Below are positions 1 through 6,186 of a stretch of 6,623 nucleotides of DNA, one piece after another. Within the stretch, counting starts at the first letter, position 1. Each line of letters begins with the position of its first letter. Position numbers and translations under genes: made by a program. This DNA comes from Candidatus Omnitrophota bacterium. Lineage in GTDB: Bacteria; Omnitrophota; Gorgyraeia; JACOVV01. The stretch lies in assembly GCA_023248175.1 (NCBI GenBank), contig JAHFFC010000052.1, forward strand, positions 1 to 6,623, written 5' to 3'. Under the pieces are notes generated by a model. That model was not told the DNA's origin. It worked only from the letters and a program-made list of their open reading frames with translations, and made no database searches.

Positions 1-23
1 TGGCGATAACAACAGCAGTACAA

Positions 24-1079
24 ATGGGGGAATTGCTCAAACAGATGGTGCAGAAAGAGGCATCGGATCTGCATCTAGGGGTGGGTTATCCGCCGACAGT
101 GCGGATGGATGGTTCCCTAGCTCCACTTGAATATGCTCCGCTCACGGATGAGGCAATTTCTGATTTACTCAGGCAAATTCTCACCAAGGAACGGATGGAT
201 CAGTTTGTCAAACAACAAGAACAGGACATGGCTTTTGGAATTGAAGGGTTGGGGCGTTTCCGAGTCAATTGCTTTTTCCAAAGAGGAAAAATGGGAGCGG
301 CCATTCGATTGATTCCGGAAAGAATCCGTCCTTTTGAGGAATTGGGATTACCTATGGATGTCATGGATTATTTTTGCAATCGTCCCAAAGGATTAGTGCT
401 GATAACGGGTGCCACGGGAAGCGGAAAATCAACCACCATGGCTGCGATGGTGGATCGAATCAATCAAGCTTGTCCTTGTCATATCATTACCATCGAAGAT
501 CCGATCGAGTATGTTCATCAGAATAAGAAAGCCATCATTGACCAGCGTGAGGTTGGAGGGGATACCCACTCTTTCACAGAGGCGCTTCGACATATTCTGC
601 GGCAGGACCCAAACGTGATTTTGATTGGAGAGATGAGAGATTGGGAGACGATGGAGATTGCTCTCACCGCGGCGGAAACGGGACATTTAGTTTTAGCGAC
701 ACTGCATACCTCTGACTCCACACAAAGTGTCAACAGAGTCATTGACGTTTTCCCGGCTCATCAACAACAGCAGGTCAAAATCCAGCTTTCAATGGTTCTT
801 CAGGGAGTCCTCTCACAGCAGCTGATTCCTCGCTGTGACGGGCCCGGGCGGGTGCTGGCGCTGGAGGTTTTAGTGTCGACCCATGCGGTGCGAAGTCTGA
901 TTCGGGATGGCAAAGTGCATCAACTTTATTCTACCATTCAAACAGGGCAAAAAGAGGGAATGAAGACGATGAATCAGTCACTGTGCGATCTTTATAAGAA
1001 GAAGGTGATTTCACTGGAAGAAGCTCTTGGGCGAACGATGGAAGTGGAAGATCTTAAACGGATGATTATGGGGAAATAG
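24..1079 (+). CDS. pilT: Type IV pilus retraction ATPase PilT
   Basis: Cytoplasmic hexameric ATPase of the secretion-ATPase superfamily that drives pilus retraction at the PilC platform. Counting from the ATG at 24 (351 aa, normal PilT length): N-terminal ASDLHL at 14-19, Walker A GATGSGKST at 129-137, Asp box IITIEDPIEY from 154, Walker B with catalytic Glu (GEMRD, E203), His box TGHLVLATLHT (H221, H228), and AVRSLIRDGK at 288-297, which matches the PilT-specific AIRNLIRE-type retraction motif. That motif and the absence of both an MshEN domain and CxxC pairs separate it from PilB. W207 replaces the Leu usually seen after GEMRD. No Shine-Dalgarno precedes the ATG at 24, and the frame is open to the left edge, where bases 1-2 (TG) could finish a start codon, so the protein may be 8 or more residues longer. 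It is the first visible gene of the cluster. Confidence 0.95.
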   Translation: MGELLKQMVQKEASDLHLGVGYPPTVRMDGSLAPLEYAPLTDEAISDLLRQILTKERMDQFVKQQEQDMAFGIEGLGRFRVNCFFQRGKMGAAIRLIPERIRPFEELGLPMDVMDYFCNRPKGLVLITGATGSGKSTTMAAMVDRINQACPCHIITIEDPIEYVHQNKKAIIDQREVGGDTHSFTEALRHILRQDPNVILIGEMRDWETMEIALTAAETGHLVLATLHTSDSTQSVNRVIDVFPAHQQQQVKIQLSMVLQGVLSQQLIPRCDGPGRVLALEVLVSTHAVRSLIRDGKVHQLYSTIQTGQKEGMKTMNQSLCDLYKKKVISLEEALGRTMEVEDLKRMIMGK

Positions 1080-1083
1080 CTCC

Positions 1084-1560
1084 ATGACAAAGCGAGTCAC
1101 ATACAAGAAGTTAGGCGAACTTTTAGTTGAGCGGAAGGTAATCACCGCCGAGCAGCTGGAGAAAGCTTTATTAGTACAGCAGGGCAAAGGGGGTTTGCTT
1201 GGGGAGATCCTCGTAGATCTGGGGTTTTGCAATGAAGAAGCCATTGTTCAGGTTGTGACGGTGCAGTATGGTTTTCCTTTTCTTCCGCTGTCAAATTACG
1301 AGGTAGATATGGAGTTATTGAAAATTGTCCCAGAGAATGTGGCACGACAATTTGTACTGATTCCTATTGATAAAGTAGGGAATACCCTGACGGTGGCGAT
1401 GTCGAATCCTTTGAATCACCAGGCCATTGAAGACCTTGAGATGATGACTCAGTGCAATATTCTGATTTTTATCAGCACCACGACCGAAATTCGAAAAGCA
1501 ATTGATCATTATTATAAGAAAGATTCGGTCAAGAAAGAGGTTGATCCCAGTGGCCATTAA
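1084..1560 (+). CDS. Stand-alone MshEN (GspE/PilB N-terminal domain) protein
   Basis: A 158-residue protein made only of the domain normally found at the N-terminus of PilB/GspE ATPases. It has no Walker motifs. Two copies of the 24-residue MshEN repeat are visible: residues 9-32 (KLG...Q) and 38-61 (LLG...Q), followed by the usual alpha/beta part with PENVARQFVLIPI and AMSNPLNHQAIEDLE, ending at the IDHYYKK helix where full-length homologues continue into the ATPase. In the known family such repeats bind c-di-GMP. Here the first Arg is Lys in repeat 1 and Leu in repeat 2, and the Gly of repeat 1 is Lys18, so binding is doubtful. The gene starts 4 bases after pilT, with GGGGAAA at 1070-1076 as a likely ribosome site, and its end overlaps pilB. 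It could be a regulatory partner of the pilus ATPases or a remnant of a duplicated pilB. The domain call is firm; the role is inferred. Confidence 0.8.
   Translation: MTKRVTYKKLGELLVERKVITAEQLEKALLVQQGKGGLLGEILVDLGFCNEEAIVQVVTVQYGFPFLPLSNYEVDMELLKIVPENVARQFVLIPIDKVGNTLTVAMSNPLNHQAIEDLEMMTQCNILIFISTTTEIRKAIDHYYKKDSVKKEVDPSGH
1531..1540 (+). promoter_or_regulatory. Ribosome binding site deciding the GTG start of the first pilB
   Basis: AAGAAAGAGG lies inside the end of the upstream gene, 9 bases before GTG at 1550. This favours GTG 1550 over the TTG at 1502, which has no comparable site and would add 16 residues encoded by the upstream gene's 3' end in another frame. The placement implies translational coupling. 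Confidence 0.6.
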
Positions 1561-3274
1561 AGAGCGACTCGTTGAGATTCTCATGGAGAAACACCTGGTA
1601 TCGCAAAACCAACTGGACAAGGTTCTGGAATCTCAGAAACAGAATGGCGGCCGGCTGAGTGATATCATTGTCTCGTTGGGAATTGTTTCTGAGAAGAGTC
1701 TTTTGGGAATTTTGGGACAGGAACTTCGTATTCCCTGCGTTGATTTAACGCGGTACAAAGTAGACCCGCAGGTGAGTGCTCTTATTGATAGAAAAACCGC
1801 AGAACGGTATCAGATTATCCCACTTTCACTGATCGGGAAAAGTTTAACTCTCGCTATTTCTGACCCTTTGGATGTGATACTGATTGATGATCTTCAAGTC
1901 CTGTCGGGTTATCAAATCCTGAGTGTTTTGGCTACACGGCAAGAAATTCAAGAAACGATTGAAAAATATTATGGAAGTCAAGGCCAGGAAGTGATTAATG
2001 CGATCGTGGATGATTTAAAGGGGCAGGAAGGGTTTGAGCTCATCAAAGAAGAAAGAAGCCAAGAAGTGATTGATTCGGATCAGATGGCAAAAGCTTCTAA
2101 TGATGCTCCGGTGATTCAGCTTACCAACGCGATTGTCGTGGAAGGGGCAAGAATGAAAGCCAGTGATATTCTAATTGAGCCTCTCGAAAAAAAGCTGCGG
2201 GTGCGCTATCGCGTGGATGGGATTTTAAGAGAAGTCTCTACTCTGCCCAAACATATGCAGCAGGCGATTATTTCCAGGATCAAAATCATGTCGAGTCTCA
2301 ATATCGCGGAACGACGGATTCCACAGGACGGCCGATTTCGCATGCGGATCGGCAAGCAGATGATTGATTTCCGCGTTTCGGTTCTTCCATCGGCTTTAGG
2401 AGAAAAGATAGTCCTTAGAGTTCTGGATAAATTGGCGTTTACTCTTGAGATTGACAAGTTGGATTACGATCAACTCACGGTCGAAAAGTTAAAGGGGGCG
2501 GTGCTCCGCCCTCATGGGATGATTCTGGCGACAGGCCCTACCGGAAGCGGAAAGACAACAACACTCTATTCATTGCTAAAACACGCCGATAGTCCCGACA
2601 AAAATATTGTGACGGTCGAGGATCCCATTGAGTATGAACTTTTTGGCATCAACCAGGTGCAGATCCGCTCTGAAGTTGGCTTGACCTTTGCCAACGCGCT
2701 CCGATCGATTCTCCGTCAGGACCCGGATGTGATTTTAGTGGGAGAGATCCGGGATGCCGAGACGGCGGATGTAGCGATTAAAGCGGCTCTGACCGGGCAC
2801 CTTGTGTTGAGTACTCTTCATACCAACACCGCTGCCGGAGCGGTGGTTCGATTGACTAATATGGGGATTGAACCTTTTCTCATCAGTTCATCAGTGATTC
2901 TTGTAACTGCACAGCGATTGGTTCGGAAAATCTGTGCGCAGTGCAAGGAAGCCTACAAAGTGCCGGAAACCATTTTAGAGCAGCTGGGTTCTACTTTTGA
3001 AACCGAAATTGGCAAGATGAATTTCTACCGTGGGAGAGGGTGCGACGAGTGCCACAAGAGCGGTTACAAGGGGCGCGTCGGAATCATTGAGGTTTTGACG
3101 ATATCGCCGAAAATCAGAAAGCTGATTACCAAACATGCTCAGGAATATGAAATAAAACAGGCGGGGCGTGAAGAGGGAATGCAGACACTGCGTGAAAACG
3201 GTCTGCAAAAGGTCCAGCAGGGAATGACGACGATTGAAGAAGTTTTGCGAGTCTCGGTGGGGGATCAAGTATGA
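1550..3274 (+). CDS. pilB: Type IV pilus assembly (extension) ATPase PilB, copy 1
   Basis: Hexameric ATPase that powers pilin polymerisation with PilC. From GTG 1550 it has 574 residues, normal for PilB. Order of parts: MshEN domain about 1-145 with repeats at 6-29 and 35-58, a linker, then the ATPase N-domain from about 185 with ASDILIEP (204-211; Leu208 where His is usual) and RVRYRVDG. The core follows: Walker A GPTGSGKTTT from 329 (K335), Asp box IVTVEDPIEY 353-362, Walker B DVILVGEIRD 393-402 (E399), and His box TGHLVLSTLHTN (H417, H424). The zinc-binding tetracysteine loop has C462, C465, C498 and C501, with 32 residues between the pairs. The C-terminal LRENGLQK...TTIEEVLRV is typical. 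The start overlaps the preceding gene by 11 bases. The catalytic residues visible here are intact, so I take it as functional. GspE of a type II system is the alternative, but linkage to pilT and pilC favours PilB. Confidence 0.93.
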   Translation: MAIKERLVEILMEKHLVSQNQLDKVLESQKQNGGRLSDIIVSLGIVSEKSLLGILGQELRIPCVDLTRYKVDPQVSALIDRKTAERYQIIPLSLIGKSLTLAISDPLDVILIDDLQVLSGYQILSVLATRQEIQETIEKYYGSQGQEVINAIVDDLKGQEGFELIKEERSQEVIDSDQMAKASNDAPVIQLTNAIVVEGARMKASDILIEPLEKKLRVRYRVDGILREVSTLPKHMQQAIISRIKIMSSLNIAERRIPQDGRFRMRIGKQMIDFRVSVLPSALGEKIVLRVLDKLAFTLEIDKLDYDQLTVEKLKGAVLRPHGMILATGPTGSGKTTTLYSLLKHADSPDKNIVTVEDPIEYELFGINQVQIRSEVGLTFANALRSILRQDPDVILVGEIRDAETADVAIKAALTGHLVLSTLHTNTAAGAVVRLTNMGIEPFLISSSVILVTAQRLVRKICAQCKEAYKVPETILEQLGSTFETEIGKMNFYRGRGCDECHKSGYKGRVGIIEVLTISPKIRKLITKHAQEYEIKQAGREEGMQTLRENGLQKVQQGMTTIEEVLRVSVGDQV

Positions 3275-3300
3275 CAACGTACAGCGGACAGTAAAAGACA

Positions 3301-3407
3301 CAGAAGTTCCCCAAGTTGACTGATGACGTTGATAATCCTAAAACTCCCCCTTTGAAAAAGGGGGATAAAGGGGGATTTGGGGTGTCCAAGTTGATGGGGA
3401 ACTTCTG
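3301..3407 (+). repeat. Palindromic MITE-like element, copy 1
   Basis: A 107-base unit between the two pilB genes. It is bounded by CAGAAGTTCCCC (3301-3312) and its exact reverse complement GGGGAACTTCTG (3396-3407), and the inverted repeat extends one base further inward. Inside is a hairpin at 3346-3364 (CCCCCTTT, loop GAA, AAAGGGGG), followed by a further G5 run. A direct repeat CCAAGTTGA lies near each end. It shares long near-identical ends with the copy at 4855-4999 and is in the same orientation. No target-site duplication is evident. It has no coding capacity for a transposase, so it would have to be mobilised in trans if it moves. The frame used by the following pilB is open through it, giving the peptide LTDDVDNPKTPPLKKGDKGG. 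Confidence 0.85.
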
Positions 3408-3416
3408 GCGTATAGC

Positions 3417-3425
3417 AGAAGGGGA
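3417..3425 (+). promoter_or_regulatory. Ribosome binding site of the second pilB
   Basis: AGAAGGGGA sits 4 bases before ATG 3430 and just outside the right end of palindromic element copy 1. It supports the ATG at 3430 rather than the in-frame TTG at 3316, which lies inside the element and would add a 38-residue element-encoded leader. Confidence 0.6.
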
Positions 3426-3429
3426 AATA

Positions 3430-5256
3430 ATGGCTGAGACAACTTCAAAGAAGATTGCCGATCTGTTGTTAAAGGATGCATTGATTAGCCATTCGGACAT
3501 TGAAAATGCCCTGGCTAGGATGCAAGAGGAGGGAATTACTCTTCGCTCGGCCCTTCTAAGTTCACAAAAAATTGATGAAAAAGTGTGGATGGGATTGCTG
3601 AGCCGTGAATTTGGGATTCCTTCCATTAATCTGTCAAAATACAAAATTGATTCAGAAGTGGTAAAAACAATTCCGGAAGAAATGGCAAAAAAGAACCAGA
3701 TCATCGCTATCTCCAAGTTAAGCGATGCGCTGGTAGTTGCCGTGGGCGATCCTCCCGACGTGATTCTGATGGATGACTTGCGACGACTCAGTGGTTGCAA
3801 GATTGAATTAGCGTTGGCATCAGAAAGAGACATCCATCGGGCACTCGAAAGATACTACGGCGACTCAGCGGAAAAACTGGCACAGATGATTGATCAAGCC
3901 GAGAAGCACCCCCAGGAATCGGTGCTGGCGCCAGAAGAAACCCGAGAAGGGGTTTTCTCGATCGAGCAGGCAACGAAAGAGAGCCAGCAGGGGCCGATCA
4001 TTCGTTTGGTTGACACGATTATTACCGAGGGGCTCAAGCGGAGAGCCAGTGATATCCATTTCGAGCCTTATGAAAATGCCGTGAGGGTTCGTTATCGAAT
4101 GGATGGGCGGCTTCAAGAAACGAATATCCTGCCTAAGAATATCCAAAATGCTGTCACGGCGCGATTGAAATTGATGGCAGGAGTAGATATCACAGAATTC
4201 CGGATCCCTCAGGATGGTCGTTTTAAAATTAAGTTTCAAAACAGGGAGATTGATTTTCGAGTTTCGATTCTGCCGGTGGGTCACGGGTCAAAAATCGTGA
4301 TGCGGGTTTTGGATCGCGGTAATCTTGCCATGGGATTGGATCAATTAGAGCTGGATCCCGACACCTTTAAGAAATTTCAAGGAGCTATTGCCAGACCTTT
4401 TGGAATGATTTTAGTGACGGGTCCTACCGGCAGCGGCAAGACCACAACGCTTTATTCTATTTTGTCCCAGTTAAATGTTCCAGAGAAAAATATCGTTACC
4501 ATTGAAGATCCCGTGGAATATCAGATTGACGGAATCACCCAAATCCAGACCAAAGGAGAAATCGGACTGACCTTCGCCAACGGGCTTCGTTCCATCCTGC
4601 GGCAGAGTCCAGACGTAGTCATGGTCGGAGAAATCCGTGACTCTGAGACAGCCGATATTGCCATTAAAGCCTCCCTGACTGGACAGCTTGTTTTGAGTAC
4701 TTTGCATACCAACGATGCTGCCGGAGCTGTGACTCGTTTGATTGACATGGGAGTGGAGCCCTTTTTGATTGGATCCTCTGTCATTCTCGTGGTAGCTCAG
4801 AGGCTCTGCCGGAAAATCTGTACCTCCTGCAAAGAACCGGTGAAAGGAGAAAAACAGGAATTCCCCAAGTTGACTGATGACGTTGATAACCCTAAAAATC
4901 CCCCTTTGAAAAAGGGGGAAAAAGGGGGATTTAGAGAGTCAAATCCCCTCTCCCCCCCTTTTCTAAAGGGGGGTGTCCAAGTTGATGGGGAACTTCTAGG
5001 GAAAAATCTCTATCATGGAAAGGGATGCTCTAACTGTCACAATACAGGATATCGAGGAAGGATGGTGCTGATGGAAGTGCTGGTTATTGATGACTGCGTC
5101 CGGGAGAAGATCGTCAGCAGGTGTTCCTCCGATGAGATAAAACGGATAGCGATTGAAAAACAAGGGATGAGAATTTTAAGGGAAGATGGTTTACAGAAAT
5201 GCCTTCGGGGGTTGACGACGTTAGAAGAAATTACCGATACCACGGCGGAGGAATAA
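3430..5256 (+). CDS. pilB: PilB-like pilus ATPase, copy 2, with in-frame repeat-encoded insert
   Basis: Second, diverged PilB-type ATPase of 608 residues from ATG 3430. It has a degenerate N-terminal MshEN domain (about 1-150), then the ATPase with ASDIHFEP (206-213), RVRYRMDG, Walker A GPTGSGKTTT from 331 (K337), Asp box IVTIEDPVEY 355-364, and Walker B DVVMVGEIRD 395-404 (E401). In the His box the first His is replaced (TGQLVLSTLHTN, Q419; H426 kept), and RQSPD replaces the usual RQDPD. The zinc cysteines C464, C467, C533 and C536 are all present, but 65 residues separate the pairs, against 32 in the first pilB. About 49 of these (476-524) come from palindromic element copy 2. The rest of the protein is collinear with the first pilB. 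It may be a second extension motor, a hetero-hexamer partner or a specialised ATPase; activity with the insert is untested. It ends 12 bases before pilC. Confidence 0.88.
   Translation: MAETTSKKIADLLLKDALISHSDIENALARMQEEGITLRSALLSSQKIDEKVWMGLLSREFGIPSINLSKYKIDSEVVKTIPEEMAKKNQIIAISKLSDALVVAVGDPPDVILMDDLRRLSGCKIELALASERDIHRALERYYGDSAEKLAQMIDQAEKHPQESVLAPEETREGVFSIEQATKESQQGPIIRLVDTIITEGLKRRASDIHFEPYENAVRVRYRMDGRLQETNILPKNIQNAVTARLKLMAGVDITEFRIPQDGRFKIKFQNREIDFRVSILPVGHGSKIVMRVLDRGNLAMGLDQLELDPDTFKKFQGAIARPFGMILVTGPTGSGKTTTLYSILSQLNVPEKNIVTIEDPVEYQIDGITQIQTKGEIGLTFANGLRSILRQSPDVVMVGEIRDSETADIAIKASLTGQLVLSTLHTNDAAGAVTRLIDMGVEPFLIGSSVILVVAQRLCRKICTSCKEPVKGEKQEFPKLTDDVDNPKNPPLKKGEKGGFRESNPLSPPFLKGGVQVDGELLGKNLYHGKGCSNCHNTGYRGRMVLMEVLVIDDCVREKIVSRCSSDEIKRIAIEKQGMRILREDGLQKCLRGLTTLEEITDTTAEE
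4855..4999 (+). repeat. Palindromic MITE-like element, copy 2, inside the second pilB
   Basis: Same family and orientation as the copy at 3301-3407: the left end matches over about 35 bases (CAGGAATTCCCC instead of CAGAAGTTCCCC at the tip) and the right end GGTGTCCAAG...GGGGAACTTCT is identical over 26 bases. It is longer because of an extra module. Three hairpins are visible: 4900-4918 (8-bp stem, loop GAA), 4925-4948 (GGGGATTT/AAATCCCC) and 4953-4973 (CCCCCCTTT, loop TCT, AAAGGGGGG). It is translated in the pilB frame without a stop, giving a Lys/Gly/Pro-rich peptide (LTDDVDNPKNPPLKKGEKGG and onward). The other two forward frames are closed by several TGA/TAA codons near its left end. Confidence 0.85.
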
Positions 5257-5268
5257 ACGGGCAGAATT

Positions 5269-6177
5269 ATGAGTATCTATAAAGTGATCGCCAAGGATGA
5301 AGAAGGGAAAACAGTCACCCAAACTACCGAAGCGGAGAATCGCCTGGCGCTCAACCAGATTTTACGCCAAGAAAAATTGATTCCTGTTTCGGTGGAGGAG
5401 GTAAAGAAGGGGGATAAAAAGAAGTGGAAGTTAATCCCTCACGGCAAGGTCAATCTGGACGATTTGGTGATCATGACTCGGCAGTTGGCGACGATGATTG
5501 ATGCAGGGATTCCGTTATTGCAGGGACTGGAGATTCTGACAGAACAGTCTGAAAGTCCCGTTCTTGGAACAGTCCTCCAAGAGATACGTCGGGATGTAGA
5601 AACTGGAAAGAATTTTTCAGAAGCCCTTGGAAAACATCCCCAAGTTTTCTCCCAGATGTATATCAGCATGGTCCAAGCAGGGGAGGAGAGCGGTCAATTA
5701 GAGGAGATTCTGGATCGCCTTGCGCTTTATATGGAAAAAACGAATGGCATCATTAAGAAAGTCAAATCGGCGCTGATGTATCCCATCATTGTTTCCTGTA
5801 TTGCCTTCTTAATTACACTACTGCTGATTCTAAAAGTAGTCCCTGTTTTTAAGGGGATTTTTGACAGCTTTGGAGCGCCCTTGCCACCGGCAACCGCATT
5901 TCTCATATTCTTGAGTGATTTTTTACGGCGATATCTGATCTTCGAAATTCTAGCAGCACTGGGTGGGATTTTCTTTTTGAAAAATTATATCGGCACCCCT
6001 CTAGGACGAAAACAGTGGGACAGGACTAAATTAAATATGCCTATCTTCGGGGCGATTTTCCGGAAGGTCGCTGTGAGTAAATTTACACGGACCTTTTCAA
6101 CCCTTGTAAAAAGTGGCGTTCCGATTTTAACCTCGCTGGAAATTGTTGGAAAGACGGCGGGAAATACCGTTGTCTAA
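5269..6177 (+). CDS. pilC: Type IV pilus inner-membrane platform protein PilC, N-terminal part (ends at an in-frame stop)
   Basis: PilC is the polytopic inner-membrane platform that PilB and PilT act on. This 302-residue part has the short N-terminal segment, the first GspF/T2SSF cytoplasmic domain (about 66-170, with MTRQLATMIDAGIPLLQGLE and MVQAGEESGQLEEIL), membrane helix 1 about 171-193 (YPIIVSCIAFLITLLL), helix 2 about 222-240, and the start of the second T2SSF domain (FTRTFSTLVKSGVPILTSLE). It stops at TAA 6175-6177, but the same frame continues directly with the rest of PilC. Together they make 404 codons plus the internal stop, the usual PilC length. The ATG at 5269 follows the pilB stop by 12 bases; its ribosome site is weak, and GGAGGA at 5247-5252 is rather far upstream. 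Either a nonsense-mutated gene, a base-call error, or a split PilC. Confidence 0.9.
   Translation: MSIYKVIAKDEEGKTVTQTTEAENRLALNQILRQEKLIPVSVEEVKKGDKKKWKLIPHGKVNLDDLVIMTRQLATMIDAGIPLLQGLEILTEQSESPVLGTVLQEIRRDVETGKNFSEALGKHPQVFSQMYISMVQAGEESGQLEEILDRLALYMEKTNGIIKKVKSALMYPIIVSCIAFLITLLLILKVVPVFKGIFDSFGAPLPPATAFLIFLSDFLRRYLIFEILAALGGIFFLKNYIGTPLGRKQWDRTKLNMPIFGAIFRKVAVSKFTRTFSTLVKSGVPILTSLEIVGKTAGNTVV
6175..6177 (+). other. In-frame TAA interrupting pilC
   Basis: The reading frame before and after is the same: NTVV, stop, EAVLSVRSSIREGE. PilC homologues as I know them read roughly VVEEAVLKVR here, so the stop occupies a position that is usually Glu; one G-to-T change (GAA to TAA) would explain it. 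No frameshift is involved. TAA also ends the genes at 1560 and 5256, so genome-wide recoding of TAA is unlikely. Confidence 0.85.
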
Positions 6178-6181
6178 GAGG
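6176..6181 (+). promoter_or_regulatory. Shine-Dalgarno-like sequence overlapping the pilC internal stop
   Basis: AAGAGG begins at the second base of the TAA and lies 5 bases before TTG 6187 and 11 bases before GTG 6193. This is a plausible geometry for termination followed by reinitiation. It may also be coincidental, because the sequence is part of the normal Glu-Ala coding stretch. Confidence 0.35.
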
Positions 6182-6186
6182 CAGTC

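Noticed and set aside
1502..1549. TTG at 1502 as start of the first pilB.
   Set aside because: It has no ribosome site and the added residues are Ile/Arg/Lys-rich read-through of the upstream gene's 3' end; GTG 1550 has a good site and gives the usual N-terminus.
3346..3364. C5T3/A3G5 hairpin between the two pilB genes as an intrinsic terminator.
   Set aside because: No T-run follows on the + strand, the same hairpin recurs inside a coding region at 4900-4918, and the genes look co-transcribed.
3126..3833. A 235-codon open frame on the minus strand across the pilB-pilB junction.
   Set aside because: It runs antisense to two well-supported ATPase genes and the repeat, with no recognisable domain; a shadow frame.
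4849..5006. GAAAAA at 4849-4854 and 5001-5006 as a target-site duplication of copy 2.
   Set aside because: The two copies are 152 bases apart, not a multiple of three, so a simple insertion with this duplication would have broken the pilB frame; A-rich hexamers are also common here.
6175..6177. TAA recoded as an amino acid in this organism.
   Set aside because: TAA ends the genes at 1560 and 5256 at positions expected from family lengths, so it is a normal stop.
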